Shown: positions 1 through 11,059, numbered from the stretch's first letter. The stretch is DNA of 64,000 nt from Azohydromonas australica DSM 1124 (GCF_000430725.1 NZ_AUMO01000017.1:248001-312000), one strand, 5' to 3'. Numbers and translations: made by a program. Notes: a model not told the origin generated them from the letters alone.

Positions 1-1
1 G

Positions 2-1216
2 GCACGCCCGATGAAGGGCACCGCCGCGCGCTGCGCCGACGCGACCGAGGACGCAGCCGTTGCCCAGGCGTTGGCGCAGGACACCAAGAACCAGGCCGAG
101 AACCTGATGATCGTGGACCTGCTGCGCAACGACCTGGGCCGCATCGCGCAGACCGGCTCGGTGCGCGTGCCGGCGCTGTTCACGGTGGAACCGCATGGCG
201 TGGTTTGGCAGATGACTTCCACCATCGAGGCCCGGCCGCGCCCGGGGCTGGACCTGCCCGCCCTGCTGCGCGCCGCCTTCCCCTGCGGCTCCATCACCGG
301 CGCGCCCAAGCTGCGCACGATGCAGCTCATTGCCGAACTGGAAAGCACGCCGCGCGGCCTCTACTGCGGCGCCATCGGCTGGCTCGATGCGCCGCAAGGC
401 GGGGCGGCCTGCGGCGACTTCTGCTTCTCGGTAGCGATCCGCACGCTGGTGCTCGGCCCCGAAGGCAAGGACGGCCTGCGCTGCGCGCGCCTGGGCGTCG
501 GTGCCGGCATCGTGCTCGACAGCGAGCCTGCTTCCGAGTTCGAGGAGTGCCGGCTCAAGGCCCGCTTCGCCACCGGGCTGGGCCACGAGTTCGAGCTGTT
601 CGAGACGCTGTTCGCGCAGCAGCCCCAGGGGTTCAGGCATCTGGAGCGGCACCTGGCGCGATTGCGGCGCAGTGCGCAGGCGCTCGGCTTCCAGCTCGAT
701 GAAGCCCTGGTGCGCCGGCATCTCGATGCCGCGTTGACTGCCCTTCCCCAGGGCATGCCGCATCGCGTGCGCGTGGCACTGACCCACGACGGCCGCGTCA
801 GCGTCACGCAGGTGCCGCTGGCGCCCTTGCCCGCCCGGCCGGTCGGGCTGCTGCTGGCTGAAGAGCCGCTGGCACCCTCGCCGCTGTCGCGCCACAAGAG
901 CACGCTGCGCGCGCGCTACGACGCCGGCGTGCGCGCGGCCGAAGCCGTGGGCGCCTTCGACACGCTGTTCTTTACGCCCGACGGCCGGCTCATCGAAGGC
1001 GGCCGCAGCAACGTCTTCGTGCAGCTCGATGGCCGCTGGTGGACGCCGCCGCTGGCCGACGGCGCCCTGCCCGGCGTGATGCGCGAGGTGCTGATGGAAG
1101 ATCTCGGCGCCCAGGAGCGCAGCCTGCGGCGCAAGGACCTGACACGCGCGCAGAACCTGAGCATTTGCAACGCCTTGCGTGGCGCGCTGCCGGCCCGGCT
1201 GCTGGGCGGCGACTAA
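2..1216 (+). CDS. pabB: Aminodeoxychorismate synthase component I fused to a class IV aminotransferase (5' end missing)
   Basis: The reading frame is already open at the window edge, so the N-terminal part of the chorismate-binding domain lies outside. The first third carries the end of a chorismate-utilising domain: [32 protein letters not shown] and [17 protein letters not shown] are typical PabB motifs. From about residue 195 the protein becomes a fold-type IV PLP aminotransferase/lyase (PabC-like): [13 protein letters not shown] supplies the probable PLP lysine, and IEGGRSNVF and LPGVMRE follow. In this family component I makes 4-amino-4-deoxychorismate from chorismate and ammonia, and the PabC part would release pyruvate to give p-aminobenzoate for folate. 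PabB-PabC fusions are known in proteobacteria. miaB follows on the same strand after about 160 bases. Confidence 0.9.
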   Translation, partial: ARPMKGTAARCADATEDAAVAQALAQDTKNQAENLMIVDLLRNDLGRIAQTGSVRVPALFTVEPHGVVWQMTSTIEARPRPGLDLPALLRAAFPCGSITGAPKLRTMQLIAELESTPRGLYCGAIGWLDAPQGGAACGDFCFSVAIRTLVLGPEGKDGLRCARLGVGAGIVLDSEPASEFEECRLKARFATGLGHEFELFETLFAQQPQGFRHLERHLARLRRSAQALGFQLDEALVRRHLDAALTALPQGMPHRVRVALTHDGRVSVTQVPLAPLPARPVGLLLAEEPLAPSPLSRHKSTLRARYDAGVRAAEAVGAFDTLFFTPDGRLIEGGRSNVFVQLDGRWWTPPLADGALPGVMREVLMEDLGAQERSLRRKDLTRAQNLSICNALRGALPARLLGGD

Positions 1217-1377
1217 AATTCGCGTTCGCCCGCGGGCCTTGCTGCCCGCACCCACAGCCCCTGGCTCTACACCATGTCCGCTGTGCCGGCGCCGCGCCGC
1301 CCTTCGCAGGGACGGGCCGCGGCCACGCGCAGGCCTGGACCGCAGCGTGCCGCCTCCCTTCGCTGAAGGACCCTCCC

Positions 1378-2724
1378 ATGAGCGCCAAGAAAGTATTCAT
1401 CCGCACCTTCGGCTGCCAGATGAACGAGTACGACTCGGACAAGATGGCCGACGTGCTCAAGGCCGTCGAAGGCTACGAGCCCACCGACGACGTCGAGCAG
1501 GCCGACCTGATCCTGTTCAACACCTGTTCGGTGCGCGAGAAGGCGCAGGAGAAGGTCTTTTCCGACCTGGGCCGCGTCAAGCACCTCAAGAAGAAGGGCG
1601 TGCTCATCGGCGTGGGCGGCTGCGTGGCGAGCCAGGAAGGCGCGGCCATCATCGAGCGCGCACCCTACGTGGACATGGTGTTCGGGCCGCAGACCCTGCA
1701 CCGTTTGCCGCAGATGATCCAGGCGCGCCAGGACCAGCGCCGGCCGCAGGTGGACATCAGCTTCCCCGAGATCGAGAAGTTCGACCACCTGCCGCCCGCG
1801 CGCGTGGAAGGCGCCTCGGCCTTCGTGTCGATCATGGAAGGCTGCTCCAAGTACTGCAGCTATTGCGTGGTGCCCTACACCCGCGGCGAGGAAGTGAGCC
1901 GCCCCTTCGAGGACGTGCTCACCGAGGTCGCCGGCCTGGCCGACCAGGGCGTCAAGGAAGTCACGCTGCTGGGCCAGAACGTCAACGCCTATCGCGGCCG
2001 CATGGGCGACAGCGGCGAGATCGCCGACTTCGCGCTGCTGATCGAGTACGTGGCCGAGATCCCCGGCATCAAGCGCATCCGCTACACCACCAGCCACCCC
2101 AACGAGTTCACGCAGCGGCTCATCGACGTCTACGCCAAGGTGCCGCAGCTCGTGAGCCATCTGCACCTGCCGGTGCAGCACGGCAGCGACCGCGTGCTCA
2201 TGGCCATGAAGCGCGGCTACACGGCGCTGGAATACAAGAGCACGGTGCGCAAGCTGCGCGCGGTGCGGCCGGACATCAGCCTCTCCAGCGACTTCATCGT
2301 CGGCTTCCCCGGCGAGACGCAGGAGGACTTCGAGCGCACGCTCAAGCTGATCGAGGACGTGGGCTTCGACGCCAGCTTCAGCTTTGTCTTCTCGCCGCGC
2401 CCGGGCACACCGGCCGCCGCGCTGCACGACGACACGCCTCAGGAGCTGAAGCTCAAGCGGCTGCAGCAGTTGCAGGCGCTGATCGAGGCCAACGTGCGCC
2501 GCATCAGCGACAGCCGCGTCGGCACGGTGCAGCGCATCCTGGTCGAAGGCCCGTCGCGCAAGGACCCGGCCGAGTTCATGGGCCGCACCGAGTGCAACCG
2601 CATCGTCAACTTCAAGGGCCAGCCGCGCCTGGTGGGGCAGATGGTCGAAGTGCGCATCACCCAGGCGCTGCCGCATTCGCTGCGCGGCGAGCTGGTCCTG
2701 CGCGGAGACGACGCGGCAGCCTGA
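1378..2724 (+). CDS. miaB: tRNA-2-methylthio-N6-dimethylallyladenosine synthase MiaB
   Basis: Radical-SAM methylthiotransferase that adds the 2-methylthio group to i6A37 in tRNAs reading UNN codons. The start at [20 protein letters not shown] gives 448 residues, the usual family length; the open frame extends upstream, but that part has no family similarity. The N-terminal methylthiotransferase domain has the auxiliary cluster cysteines C13, C50 and C82. The radical-SAM domain has C156-x3-C160-x2-C163 in [16 protein letters not shown]-like RNA-binding segment ends the protein ([20 protein letters not shown] and onwards). It faces a small gene on the opposite strand downstream. Confidence 0.97.
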   Translation: MSAKKVFIRTFGCQMNEYDSDKMADVLKAVEGYEPTDDVEQADLILFNTCSVREKAQEKVFSDLGRVKHLKKKGVLIGVGGCVASQEGAAIIERAPYVDMVFGPQTLHRLPQMIQARQDQRRPQVDISFPEIEKFDHLPPARVEGASAFVSIMEGCSKYCSYCVVPYTRGEEVSRPFEDVLTEVAGLADQGVKEVTLLGQNVNAYRGRMGDSGEIADFALLIEYVAEIPGIKRIRYTTSHPNEFTQRLIDVYAKVPQLVSHLHLPVQHGSDRVLMAMKRGYTALEYKSTVRKLRAVRPDISLSSDFIVGFPGETQEDFERTLKLIEDVGFDASFSFVFSPRPGTPAAALHDDTPQELKLKRLQQLQALIEANVRRISDSRVGTVQRILVEGPSRKDPAEFMGRTECNRIVNFKGQPRLVGQMVEVRITQALPHSLRGELVLRGDDAAA

Positions 2725-2781
2725 ACGCGCTCAGGCTTCCCTCGGGCCGTGGCACATGCCGTGGCCTGGGCGGCTGCAGGC

Positions 2782-2997
2782 TCAGTGCAGGTCGCTGAGC
2801 TGCACGCGCGGCGTGGCGAACTCGCGTCCCACCATCGCGCGGGCAAACAGGTAGTTGCCCTTGGCGCGCTCGCTCAGCGCATCCAGGTTGACGTGACCGT
2901 CGCGGTCACAGGGGAAGGCCAGCGCGTGGCCCTCGCGGAACAGCGAGGGGAAGCGGATCTCGTAGGCTTCGACGGACTGGGCAAGGGTCTGGGACAT
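2782..2997 (-). CDS. Small conserved-looking soluble protein, 71 residues, unknown function
   Basis: The start at MSQTLAQSVEAYEIRFPS is favoured because AGGAGAAGG stands just upstream of the ATG; longer in-frame starts lack this. The product is hydrophilic, with no signal peptide or membrane segment. It reads like a compact alpha/beta protein with a central CDRDGHVNLDAL and a helical segment ERAKGNYLFARAMVGREF. The reading frame and ribosome site look genuine, but I do not recognise the family. It converges with miaB and is separated from the next minus-strand gene by about 165 bases. Confidence 0.7.
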   Translation of the reverse strand: MSQTLAQSVEAYEIRFPSLFREGHALAFPCDRDGHVNLDALSERAKGNYLFARAMVGREFATPRVQLSDLH

Positions 2998-3162
2998 GGC
3001 CTTCTCCTGCATTGTTCGGTGCTTGACGATCTCACTGTGCCGCCGGTGGCGGGCACTGCACAGCCAGAGCAAAGCAACGCGCGTGCCGGTTTCCGGCGCT
3101 AACGAATGTCAGGCTTTTGCGGATGCGGTCGGGCGAACGCCGACGTGGGCGGCGTCGATTTC

Positions 3163-3450
3163 CTACAAACGGGACGCCCGCCGGCCGAAGCCGGCCCACC
3201 ACAGGCTCAGGGCGCAGCTCAGCGCCATGACGCCGTAATTGAGCATGCGCCCGTCGCGCCCGCTGATCACGAGCATGGCCAGCAGCGCCAGTGCCGCGCC
3301 GGTGCAGCCCCACTGCGCGAGGCGGCGCCAGGGCACTGCGGCCAGCTCACGGCGCCAGCACAGCTTGGAGGCCGAGGCCCCCAGCAGGCCCACGCTCAGC
3401 GCGGGCGCAAAAAAATCGAGCAGATGCCACAGCGCATCCAGCGGACCCAT
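3163..3450 (-). CDS. Small predicted inner-membrane protein, 95 residues, next to hemA
   Basis: The protein has three probable hydrophobic segments: residues about 7-27, 45-62 and 72-88. These are separated by basic stretches (SKLCWRRELAAVPWRRL, SGRDGR), and the protein ends in GFGRRASRL. This charge pattern suits an integral cytoplasmic-membrane protein. It is transcribed away from hemA, with about 118 bases between the two starts that must hold both promoters. No enzymatic motif is visible and the family was not recognised. Confidence 0.7.
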   Translation of the reverse strand: MGPLDALWHLLDFFAPALSVGLLGASASKLCWRRELAAVPWRRLAQWGCTGAALALLAMLVISGRDGRMLNYGVMALSCALSLWWAGFGRRASRL

Positions 3451-3568
3451 GGTGCGCTTCCTCGTGTCTTCTCGTGGACTTGATGTCGGTCAAGGACCGC
3501 GGCGCGCGCGGCGGCGACCATAACCGGCCGGAAAACCGGTCCAAACGGCAGATCATACAATTCCCGAC

Positions 3569-4870
3569 ATGAGCGTCTTCGCCCTTGGCCTGAACTACCA
3601 GACCGCTCCGCTGGACCTGCGCGGGCGGTTCGCGTTCGGTGCCGAGCAGCTCTCGCCGGCCCTGCGCGGCTTCCGCGAGCGGCTGCAGCGCGCCATGCCC
3701 GAAGCGGCACTGGTCTCTACCTGCAACCGCACCGAGCTGTACGTAGCCGCCGATCCCGGCCGCGCGTGCGAGCTGGTGCGCCCGGCAATCGAATGGCTGG
3801 CCGAACAGGGCGGCGTCGCGGGTGCGCAGCTGGAGTCCTGCAGCTACGTGATGGAGAACCGCGAGGCCGCGCGCCACGCCTTCCGCGTCGCCTCGGGGCT
3901 GGACTCCATGGTGCTGGGCGAGCCGCAGATCCTGGGCCAGATGAAGCAGGCCGTGCGCCAGGCGGAGACCGCCGGCACGCTGGGCACGACGCTGCACCAG
4001 CTCTTCCAGCGCAGCTTCTCCGTGGCCAAGGAGGTGCGGACCTCCACCGAGATTGGCAGCCACTCCATCAGCATGGCCGCCGCCGCGGTGCGGCTGGCTT
4101 CGCAGCTGTTCGAGGACCTGCGCGACATCAAGGTGCTGTTCGTGGGCGCGGGCGAGATGATCGAGCTCGTGGCCACCCACTTCGCCGCGCGCGAGCCCAA
4201 GGCCATGGCCGTGGCCAACCGCACGCTGGAGCGCGGCGAGAAGCTGGCCGGCCGCTTCGGCGCCCAGGCGCTGCGCCTGGCCGACCTGCCGGGCTGCCTG
4301 CACGAGTACGACGCCGTCATCTCCTGCACCGCCAGCACGCTGCCCATCATCGGCCTGGGTGCCGTGGAGCGCGCGCTCAAGGCGCGGCGGCATCGCCCGA
4401 TGTTCATGGTGGACTTGGCCGTGCCGCGCGACATCGAGCCCGAGATCGCGCAGCTCTCTGACGTCTATCTCTACACCGTGGACGACCTCTCGGCCCTGGT
4501 GCAGAGCGCCGGCGAGAAGCGCCAGGCCGCCGTGCAGCAGGCCGAGGCCATCATCGACGCTGGCGTGCAGAGCTTCAGCCACTGGCTGGACCAGCGCGGC
4601 AGCGTCCCGCTGATCCAGGCCCTGAACCAGCAGGCCGACCGCTGGCGCGCCACCGAGCTTGCGCGCGCGCGCAAGATGCTGGCGCGCGGCGAGGACATCG
4701 ACGCCGTGCTGGAAGCCCTCAGCCGCGGCCTGACGCAGAAGATGCTGCACGGCACCTTTGCCGAGCTGCACGCGGCCGACGGCCCGCAGCGCGAGCAGGT
4801 GGCGCACACCGTGTCGCGCCTGTTCCTGCGCCAGACCAGCCGCAATCCCGAAGCCGAAGGCGGCCGCTAG
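3569..4870 (+). CDS. hemA: Glutamyl-tRNA reductase
   Basis: NADPH-dependent reduction of glutamyl-tRNA(Glu) to glutamate-1-semialdehyde, the first committed step of C5-pathway tetrapyrrole synthesis. The 433-residue length is standard. The N-terminal catalytic domain has the active-site cysteine C52 in STCNRTELY. Next come the conserved [16 protein letters not shown] stretch, a Rossmann NADPH domain ([17 protein letters not shown]) and a C-terminal dimerisation helix region. It leads the conserved hemA-prfA-prmC cluster. The leader is short: the ATG follows CATACAATTCCCGAC, which may include a -10-like element. Confidence 0.97.
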   Translation: MSVFALGLNYQTAPLDLRGRFAFGAEQLSPALRGFRERLQRAMPEAALVSTCNRTELYVAADPGRACELVRPAIEWLAEQGGVAGAQLESCSYVMENREAARHAFRVASGLDSMVLGEPQILGQMKQAVRQAETAGTLGTTLHQLFQRSFSVAKEVRTSTEIGSHSISMAAAAVRLASQLFEDLRDIKVLFVGAGEMIELVATHFAAREPKAMAVANRTLERGEKLAGRFGAQALRLADLPGCLHEYDAVISCTASTLPIIGLGAVERALKARRHRPMFMVDLAVPRDIEPEIAQLSDVYLYTVDDLSALVQSAGEKRQAAVQQAEAIIDAGVQSFSHWLDQRGSVPLIQALNQQADRWRATELARARKMLARGEDIDAVLEALSRGLTQKMLHGTFAELHAADGPQREQVAHTVSRLFLRQTSRNPEAEGGR

Positions 4871-4928
4871 CGGCCCCTGCCCTGTCGCCGTCGTGCGCGG
4901 GGTTGCCGTGTGCGCGGCGCTTTCGCCC

Positions 4929-6017
4929 ATGAAAGACACCCTGCGCCCCCAATTCGAACGCTTGGCCATGCGCCAGGCCGAGCTCGACGCCACGCTGGCC
5001 GATCCGCAACTGATGTCGGACATCAAGCGCTGGCGCGCGCTCTCGCGCGAGCAGGCCGAGGTGGCCGAGGTGGTGGCGGACTTCCGCCTCTACCAGCAGC
5101 GCGAGCAGGACCTCGCCACCGCGCGCGAGCTGCTGGAAGACCCGGACATGGCCGACATGGCGCGCGAGGAGATCACCGGCGCCGAGGCCGAGCTGCAGCG
5201 GCTGGAGCTCAAGCTGCAGACCGCCCTGCTGCCGCGCGACCCGGACGACGCGCGCAACGCATTCCTGGAGATCCGCGCCGGCACCGGCGGCGACGAGTCC
5301 GCGCTCTTCGCGGGCGACCTGGCGCGCATGTACCTGCGCTACTGCGAGCGCCAGGGCTGGCGCACCGAGGTGATGAGCCAGAGCGACTCCGAACTCGGCG
5401 GCTACAAGGAGATCGTCTTCCGAATCGAGGGCGACGGCGCCTACGGCCGGCTGCGCTTCGAGAGCGGCGGCCACCGCGTGCAGCGCGTGCCCGCCACCGA
5501 GAGCCAGGGCCGCATCCACACCAGCGCCTGCACCGTGGCGGTGATGCCCGAGCCCGACGAGGCCGAGGAGGTCACGCTCAACCCGGCGGAGCTGCGCATC
5601 GACACCTTCCGCGCCAGCGGCGCTGGCGGCCAGCACATCAACAAGACCGACAGCGCGGTGCGCGTGACGCACCTGCCCACCGGCCTGGTGGCCGAGTGCC
5701 AGGACGACCGCAGCCAGCACCGCAACAAGGCCAAGGCGCTGGCGGTGCTGGCCGCGCGGCTGCGCGACAAGGAATCGAGCGAGCGCGCCGCCAAGGAGGC
5801 GGCGACGCGCAAGGGCCTCATCGGCAGCGGCGACCGCAGCGACCGCATCCGCACCTACAACTTCCCGCAGGGCCGGCTTACCGACCACCGCATCAACCTC
5901 ACGCTCTACAAGCTGGGCGCGGTGATGGATGGCGAGCTCGACGACGTCATCGCTGCGCTGCAGGCCGCGCGTGCCGCCGAGCAGCTGGCGGCGCTGGAAA
6001 GCAGCGGCCTGGCATGA
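4929..6017 (+). CDS. prfA: Peptide chain release factor 1
   Basis: Class I release factor for UAA and UAG. The start [20 protein letters not shown] gives the normal 362 residues; the open frame continues upstream into hemA without similarity. The tripeptide PAT at residues 188-190 (PxT type) identifies RF1 rather than RF2. The GGQ motif is at residues 233-235 in [16 protein letters not shown], whose glutamine is the target of PrmC methylation. The stop codon overlaps the start of prmC (ATGA), so the enzyme that modifies this protein is translationally coupled to it. Confidence 0.97.
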   Translation: MKDTLRPQFERLAMRQAELDATLADPQLMSDIKRWRALSREQAEVAEVVADFRLYQQREQDLATARELLEDPDMADMAREEITGAEAELQRLELKLQTALLPRDPDDARNAFLEIRAGTGGDESALFAGDLARMYLRYCERQGWRTEVMSQSDSELGGYKEIVFRIEGDGAYGRLRFESGGHRVQRVPATESQGRIHTSACTVAVMPEPDEAEEVTLNPAELRIDTFRASGAGGQHINKTDSAVRVTHLPTGLVAECQDDRSQHRNKAKALAVLAARLRDKESSERAAKEAATRKGLIGSGDRSDRIRTYNFPQGRLTDHRINLTLYKLGAVMDGELDDVIAALQAARAAEQLAALESSGLA

Positions 6018-6871
6018 CGGCACCGGGCATATCCTTTGCGCCGGGCACGGTGCGCGAGGCCCTGGCCCGCGCCAAGGCGCTGGGCCTGGACCGGCTCGAT
6101 GCCCAGCTGCTGCTGGTGCACCACCTGCAACGCCCGCGCAGCTGGTTGCTCGCACACGACGACGCCACCTTGACGCCGGAGCAACGAGAGCGCTTCGACG
6201 CCGATGCGACGCGCCGCGCCGATGGCGTGCCCATCGCCTACCTGCTGGGCCAGCGCGAGTTTCACGGGCTGATGCTGCAGGTCACGCCCGACGTGCTGGA
6301 CCCGCGTCCGGACACCGAGACGCTGGTGGAGTGGGCGCTGGAGCTGCTGGCCGGCGAGCTGGCGGCGCTGCCCGCGCCGCAGGTGCTGGACCTGGGTACC
6401 GGCAGCGGTGCCATCGCCCTGGCCGTCAAGCACGCCGCGCCGCGCGTGTGCATGCGGGCACTGGACGCCAGTGCCGCGGCGTTGGCGGTGGCCCAGGGCA
6501 ATGCGCAGCGCCTGGGCCTGGAGGTGGGCTTTGCCCTGTCCGACTGGTGGAGCGCGCTGGTGCCGCCGCGCCTGCACCTGGCGCTGAGCAACCCGCCATA
6601 CATCGACGGCGACGATCCGCATCTGGCGCAGCTGCGCCACGAGCCACTGCAGGCGCTCACGCCCGGTCCCGACGGCATGGCGGCGATCGAGCGCATCGTG
6701 GACGGTGCGCCGACCCACCTGGAGCCCGGCGCCTGGCTGCTGCTCGAACATGGCTTCGACCAGGGCGCAGCCGCACGCCAGGTGCTGCAGCGGCGAGGCT
6801 TCACGGCCGTGGCGACGCGCCGCGACCTCGCCGGCCAGGAGCGCTGCAGCGGCGGACGCTGGCCGGGCTGA
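6014..6871 (+). CDS. prmC: Peptide chain release factor N5-glutamine methyltransferase
   Basis: SAM-dependent methylation of the GGQ glutamine in RF1 and RF2. It is 285 residues long. An N-terminal helical release-factor-binding domain is followed by a class I methyltransferase fold with the SAM loop DLGTGSG at residues 126-132. The diagnostic NPPY motif, which positions the glutamine amide, is at residues 193-196. The start overlaps the prfA stop by four bases. The C-terminus ([12 protein letters not shown]) is typical of the family. Confidence 0.96.
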   Translation: MTAPGISFAPGTVREALARAKALGLDRLDAQLLLVHHLQRPRSWLLAHDDATLTPEQRERFDADATRRADGVPIAYLLGQREFHGLMLQVTPDVLDPRPDTETLVEWALELLAGELAALPAPQVLDLGTGSGAIALAVKHAAPRVCMRALDASAAALAVAQGNAQRLGLEVGFALSDWWSALVPPRLHLALSNPPYIDGDDPHLAQLRHEPLQALTPGPDGMAAIERIVDGAPTHLEPGAWLLLEHGFDQGAAARQVLQRRGFTAVATRRDLAGQERCSGGRWPG

Positions 6872-6996
6872 AGCGGGATCCGCACCCTCTTTCACGGCGG
6901 GCGGCAATCCCGGGATGGCACCAATCGGGCCATGTGCCATGGCCCCGCGCAGCGGCGTAGCATGAAGCGACCGTGGAGCGGCAAGGGGGTAGCGCG

Positions 6997-7569
6997 ATGA
7001 AGGCAATCCGGAAACTGTCCCTGTGGTTCATGGCGCTGGGCTGCGCGGCCGCACAGGCCGACGGCGGCCTGCGGGTGGCGCCCGAGGAGGCTCCCTGGCC
7101 GCGCTGGCAGGCGCGCGTTGGCGTGGACCAGGCGCCGCCCTGGCGGGGCGACCTGGCCCCGAGCGGCAATGGCTTGCGCAGCATGAAGCTGCTGGGCGAC
7201 GTCTATCTCAGCGGCCCGGGCTTCGGCGAAGGGCACGTGGTGGGCGGCGTGCGCGCCACGGGCGGGCTGCTGCTGGGTAGCCGCTCGCCGCTGCTGGGCG
7301 CCGCATCCGGCTCACCGATGTCGCTCAGCGTCTCCAACAGCCTGCTCACGCCCGGGCGCGGCGAAGAGGCCTTCGATGCGCCGCCGGTGGGCTACTTGGG
7401 CATCGGCTACAGCAGCCTGTCCACCCGCGGCGGCTGGGGCTTCAGTGCCGACCTGGGCGTGACGACGGGCACGGGCCTGCGTCCTCCCGAGACACGCAAC
7501 CTGGACGAGGCGGTACGCGAACTGCGGCTGCGGCCGGTGCTGCAGCTGGGTGTCTCCTATGCCTTCTGA
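6997..7569 (+). CDS. Secreted, outer-membrane-like protein of unknown function
   Basis: A 190-residue protein with a clear signal peptide (MKAIRKLSLWFMALGCAAAQA) and probable cleavage after AQA. The mature part alternates glycine-rich and aromatic residues in short strand-like segments (LLGDVYLSG, VGGVRATGGLLLGS, VGYLGIGYSSLS, WGFSADLGVTTG) and ends in LQLGVSYAF. The terminal aromatic residue is typical of small beta-barrel outer-membrane proteins. The start was chosen because AAGGGGG precedes this ATG and the signal peptide then begins correctly. It lies between prmC and grxD. I do not recognise a named family. Confidence 0.75.
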   Translation: MKAIRKLSLWFMALGCAAAQADGGLRVAPEEAPWPRWQARVGVDQAPPWRGDLAPSGNGLRSMKLLGDVYLSGPGFGEGHVVGGVRATGGLLLGSRSPLLGAASGSPMSLSVSNSLLTPGRGEEAFDAPPVGYLGIGYSSLSTRGGWGFSADLGVTTGTGLRPPETRNLDEAVRELRLRPVLQLGVSYAF

Positions 7570-7665
7570 AGCCACCGTGCCAAGGGCTTTGCCCCAGACC
7601 ACGGCGACGGGGTGCGGCATGCCGTATAACGCCGGCTGTTTGAATCCCCTATTTCCAGAAACACC

Positions 7666-7986
7666 ATGGAAGACGTCCAGAAGCGCATCGACGACATCGT
7701 GAAGAACAACCGCGTGGTGCTGTTCATGAAGGGCACTGCGCAGTTCCCGATGTGTGGTTTCTCCGGTCGCGCCGTCCAGATCCTCAAGGCCTGCGGCGTA
7801 CAGGATCTGCAGACCGTGAACGTGCTGGAAGACGAGGCCGTGCGCCAGGGCATCAAGACCTACGCCAACTGGCCCACCATTCCGCAGCTGTACGTCAACG
7901 GCGAGTTCGTCGGCGGCTCGGACATCATGATGGAGATGTACCAGGCAGGCGAGCTGCAGCAGGTGCTGGACGCCAAGCAAGCTTGA
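7666..7986 (+). CDS. grxD: Monothiol glutaredoxin, Grx4 family
   Basis: A 106-residue single-domain monothiol glutaredoxin with the active-site C30-G-F-S motif (FPMCGFSGRAVQIL) and the glutathione-binding TIPQLYVNGEFVGGSDI segment. CGFS glutaredoxins bind and transfer [2Fe-2S] clusters with glutathione and BolA partners rather than acting as general disulfide reductants. ubiX begins two bases after the stop, so the two are probably co-transcribed. Confidence 0.96.
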   Translation: MEDVQKRIDDIVKNNRVVLFMKGTAQFPMCGFSGRAVQILKACGVQDLQTVNVLEDEAVRQGIKTYANWPTIPQLYVNGEFVGGSDIMMEMYQAGELQQVLDAKQA

Positions 7987-7988
7987 GC

Positions 7989-8549
7989 ATGCAACGGTTG
8001 GTCGTGGGCCTCACCGGCGCCAGCGGTGCGGTCTACGGCGTGAGGCTGCTGCAGCGGGCGCGGGCCTTGGGTGTGCATACGCACCTGGTGGCCACGCCTG
8101 CGGGCGTGCTCAATGCCCACCACGAGCTCGGTCTTGACCGCCGTGCACTGGAAGCGCTGGCCGACGAGGCGCATTCACCCGGTGATGTGGGCGCTTGCAT
8201 CGCCAGCGGCTCGCACCCGGTGGACGCGATGCTCATTGCGCCCTGCTCCATGAAGACGCTGGCCGCCGTCGCACATGGCTTTGGTGACAACCTGCTCACG
8301 CGCGCAGCCGACGTGATGCTCAAGGAGCGGCGCCGGCTGCTGTTGCTGGTGCGAGAAACGCCCTTCAACCTCGCGCACCTGCGCAACATGACGGCGGTGA
8401 CGGAAATGGGCGGCATCGTCTTCCCGCCGCTGCCAGCCTTCTACAACCATCCGGGCAGCATTGACGAGATGGTGGACGACACCGTGGAACGCGTGCTGGC
8501 GCTGGCCGGCATCGTCGCTGCCCAGCCCCGCGCTTGGCAGGGCTTGTAG
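7989..8549 (+). CDS. ubiX: Flavin prenyltransferase UbiX
   Basis: Makes the prenylated FMN cofactor used by UbiD-type decarboxylases in ubiquinone synthesis. It is 186 residues long. Family motifs include the N-terminal GLTGASGAVYGVRLL flavin loop, the APCSMKTLAAVAHGFGDNLLTRAADV segment and LLLVRETPFNLAHLRNMTAVTEMGG. The N-terminal start follows the grxD stop directly. Together with ispB and the ubiTVU cluster in this window it belongs to the ubiquinone pathway. Confidence 0.95.
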   Translation: MQRLVVGLTGASGAVYGVRLLQRARALGVHTHLVATPAGVLNAHHELGLDRRALEALADEAHSPGDVGACIASGSHPVDAMLIAPCSMKTLAAVAHGFGDNLLTRAADVMLKERRRLLLLVRETPFNLAHLRNMTAVTEMGGIVFPPLPAFYNHPGSIDEMVDDTVERVLALAGIVAAQPRAWQGL

Positions 8550-8580
8550 CCGGGGCACACAGGCCATCGGCTGCGCCGGC

Positions 8581-9183
8581 TCAGTCCGGCATCACCCACT
8601 GTCGCCGGGCGCCGAGAACCTTGCCAGGATACTCCGGGCGCCCCCGGCTGCCGTTGTAGCGGCCCAGCGCCATGAAGAGATTGCCGCCTTCGCGCTCCAG
8701 GTAGTGCCGCAGGATCACGCAGCCGAAGCGCAGATTGGTTTGCATGTGGAAGAGGCGGTTGGCATCGCCGTCGCCGATGAGCCGGGTCCAGAACGGCATC
8801 ACCTGCATGTAGCCGCGCGCGCCGGCGGCACTGACCGCGTACTTGCGGAAGTTGCTCTCCACCTGCACCAGGCCCAGCACCAGATCGGGCTCCAGGCCGG
8901 CGCGGCGGCTCTCGTACCAGAGCGTTTCCAGGAACTCCACACGCGTGCGCAGCTCGGTCTTGCGCGGCTGCAGCCGCTCGCTCATGGCGGTGAGCCAGCG
9001 CAGGTAGGCCATGCGCTGCGCGGTGGTAGGAAATTCAGGCCGCGGCGGCTCGGCGTCCGCCACGGCAGCGGAGAGCGCCGAACGCACGGCATCGGAGAGG
9101 TCCTCTTCCCGCTGGGCACCGGCCCAGGCGCTGCCCAGCGGCAGTGCCAGTGCGGCGGCGCTCAGCAGGCCGCGTCGTCTCAC
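8581..9183 (-). CDS. Periplasmic lytic transglycosylase (SLT domain)
   Basis: A 200-residue exported protein with a GTG start that overlaps the proS stop as GTGA, so it is translationally coupled to proS. The N-terminus [21 protein letters not shown] is a signal peptide; the short arginine cluster makes Sec or Tat export possible. The lysozyme-like SLT domain carries the catalytic glutamate in [13 protein letters not shown], followed by [12 protein letters not shown] and [10 protein letters not shown]. It would cleave peptidoglycan glycan strands with 1,6-anhydro product formation. It follows proS as in related Burkholderiales. Confidence 0.9.
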   Translation of the reverse strand: MRRRGLLSAAALALPLGSAWAGAQREEDLSDAVRSALSAAVADAEPPRPEFPTTAQRMAYLRWLTAMSERLQPRKTELRTRVEFLETLWYESRRAGLEPDLVLGLVQVESNFRKYAVSAAGARGYMQVMPFWTRLIGDGDANRLFHMQTNLRFGCVILRHYLEREGGNLFMALGRYNGSRGRPEYPGKVLGARRQWVMPD

Positions 9184-10925
9184 ACGCCGAGCTTGTCCTT
9201 CAGGAAGGCATCGATCTCGGCCAGTGCCACTGGGGTGGCTTGGGCGTCACGCCGACCCTGGTACTCGAGCTTGCTTTCCTTGAGGCCGCGGTCGGAGATG
9301 ACCACGCGGTGCGGCACGCCGATCAGCTCCCAGTCGGCGAACATCGCGCCCGGGCGTTCGCCGCGGTCGTCGAGCAGCACATCCACGCCCTGCGCCTGCA
9401 GCGCCTGATACAGCCGTTCGGCTTCTGCGCGCACCGCCTCGCTGCGGTCCATGCCGATGGGGCAGACCACCACGCGGAACGGCGCCATGGCGTCGGGCCA
9501 GATGATCCCGCGCTCGTCGTGGTTCTGCTCGACGGCCGCGCCCAGCAGCCGGGTCACGCCGATGCCGTAGCAACCCATCTCCATGAACTGCGGCTTGCCC
9601 TTCTCGTCCAGGTAGGTCGCGTTCATGGCCTTGGAGTACTTGGTCCCCAGGTAGAACACGTGCCCCACCTCGATGCCGCGCTGGATCGCCAACAGCCCCT
9701 TGCCGTCCGGCGAAGGGTCGCCTTCGACGACGTTGCGGATGTCGGCCACCACGTCGGGCTCCGGCAGGTCGCGCCCCCAGTTGGCGCCGGTGTAGTGGAA
9801 GTCCTCGTCGTTGGCGCCGCAGACGAAGTCCGCCATGTTTGCGACCGTGCGATCCACCACCATCTTCACCGGCTGCTTCAGGCCGATGGGGCCCAGGTAG
9901 CCGGGCTTGCAGCCGAAGTAGGTATCGATCTCGGCCAGGGTGGCGAAGCGGAAGCCCCCCTTGAGGCCTTCGATCTTGCTGGCCTTGACCTCGTTGAGCT
10001 CATGGTCGCCACGCACCATCAACAGCCAGACGGTGGTTTTCTTGACTTTGCCGGCTTCGTCCAAATCGTCGGTGGCAAGCACCAGCGACTTGACCGTGCG
10101 CTGCAGCGGCAGGCCCAGCAGCTTGGCTACGTCGGCGCAGGTGGCCTTGCCCGGCGTAGGCGTCTTGGTCAGCGGCTCAGCAGCAGCGGCACGTTCAGCC
10201 AGCAGTGGCAGCGCCTCGGCCAGCTCGATGTTGGCGGCGTAGTCACTGCTGGGGCAGTAGATGATCGCGTCCTCGCCGGTGTCGGCGATCACCTGGAACT
10301 CGTGCGAGCGATCGCCGCCGATGGCGCCGGTGTCGGCCGCCACGGCGCGGTACTGCAGGCCCATGCGGTCGAAGATGGCGATGTAGGCCTTGAACATCGC
10401 GTCGTAAGTGCGACCGGCGGATTCCACATCACGATCGAAGGAATATGCGTCCTTCATCGTGAATTCCCGGCCGCGCATGATGCCAAAGCGGGGCCGGCGC
10501 TCGTCGCGGAACTTCGTTTGGATGTGATAGAAGTTCTTGGGCAGCTGCTTGTAGCTTCGCAGTTCCTGGCGCGCGATGTCCGTCACGACCTCTTCGGAAG
10601 TCGGCTGAATGATGAAGTCGCGCTGGTGCCGATCCTTCACGCGCAGCAGCTCCGGCCCCATCTTGTCGAAGCGTCCTGTTTCCTGCCACAGCTCGGCAGG
10701 CTGCACCACAGGCATGAGCAGCTCGATAGCGCCAGCGCGATTCATTTCCTCGCGGATGACGGCTTCGACCTTGCGGATCACGCGCAGCCCCATGGGCATG
10801 TAGTTGTAGATGCCCGCGCCCAGGCGCTTGATTAGCCCGGCGCGCATCATGAGCTTGTGGCTCACGATCTCGGCATCGGCGGGCGCCTCCTTGAGCGTGG
10901 AGACAAAAAACTGCGAGGCTTTCAT
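9180..10925 (-). CDS. proS: Prolyl-tRNA synthetase, bacterial type
   Basis: Charges tRNA-Pro with proline. The start [20 protein letters not shown] gives 581 residues, the normal size for the ProS1 type with an inserted editing domain. Class II synthetase motifs are visible: [12 protein letters not shown], the TSEE segment in [37 protein letters not shown] and the C-terminal anticodon-binding domain ([14 protein letters not shown]). The INS editing domain lies between. The intergenic region shared with divergent rppH is about 134 bases. A tRNA-Pro gene lies 5 kb away. Confidence 0.97.
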   Translation of the reverse strand: MKASQFFVSTLKEAPADAEIVSHKLMMRAGLIKRLGAGIYNYMPMGLRVIRKVEAVIREEMNRAGAIELLMPVVQPAELWQETGRFDKMGPELLRVKDRHQRDFIIQPTSEEVVTDIARQELRSYKQLPKNFYHIQTKFRDERRPRFGIMRGREFTMKDAYSFDRDVESAGRTYDAMFKAYIAIFDRMGLQYRAVAADTGAIGGDRSHEFQVIADTGEDAIIYCPSSDYAANIELAEALPLLAERAAAAEPLTKTPTPGKATCADVAKLLGLPLQRTVKSLVLATDDLDEAGKVKKTTVWLLMVRGDHELNEVKASKIEGLKGGFRFATLAEIDTYFGCKPGYLGPIGLKQPVKMVVDRTVANMADFVCGANDEDFHYTGANWGRDLPEPDVVADIRNVVEGDPSPDGKGLLAIQRGIEVGHVFYLGTKYSKAMNATYLDEKGKPQFMEMGCYGIGVTRLLGAAVEQNHDERGIIWPDAMAPFRVVVCPIGMDRSEAVRAEAERLYQALQAQGVDVLLDDRGERPGAMFADWELIGVPHRVVISDRGLKESKLEYQGRRDAQATPVALAEIDAFLKDKLGV

Positions 10926-11059
10926 GGATGAGAAATCAAGAGATTGCACGACGGCGCCACGGAGTGCGCCGGGAGATCGGAAGTCGGGGGTTACCGAGGT
11001 AACGCAGACCGCATCGAGCCGGTGCAATAATCAAATCAATTCAAGAATTGGGGTTGATT

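Noticed and set aside
9144..10835. A 563-codon plus-strand open frame opposite proS
   Set aside because: It is antisense to prolyl-tRNA synthetase, which has full family motifs; no motif is visible in the opposing frame.
10990..11003. Inverted repeat GTTACC-GA-GGTAAC between proS and rppH
   Set aside because: The 6-bp arms are short enough to arise by chance, and no known regulator or attenuator could be tied to it.
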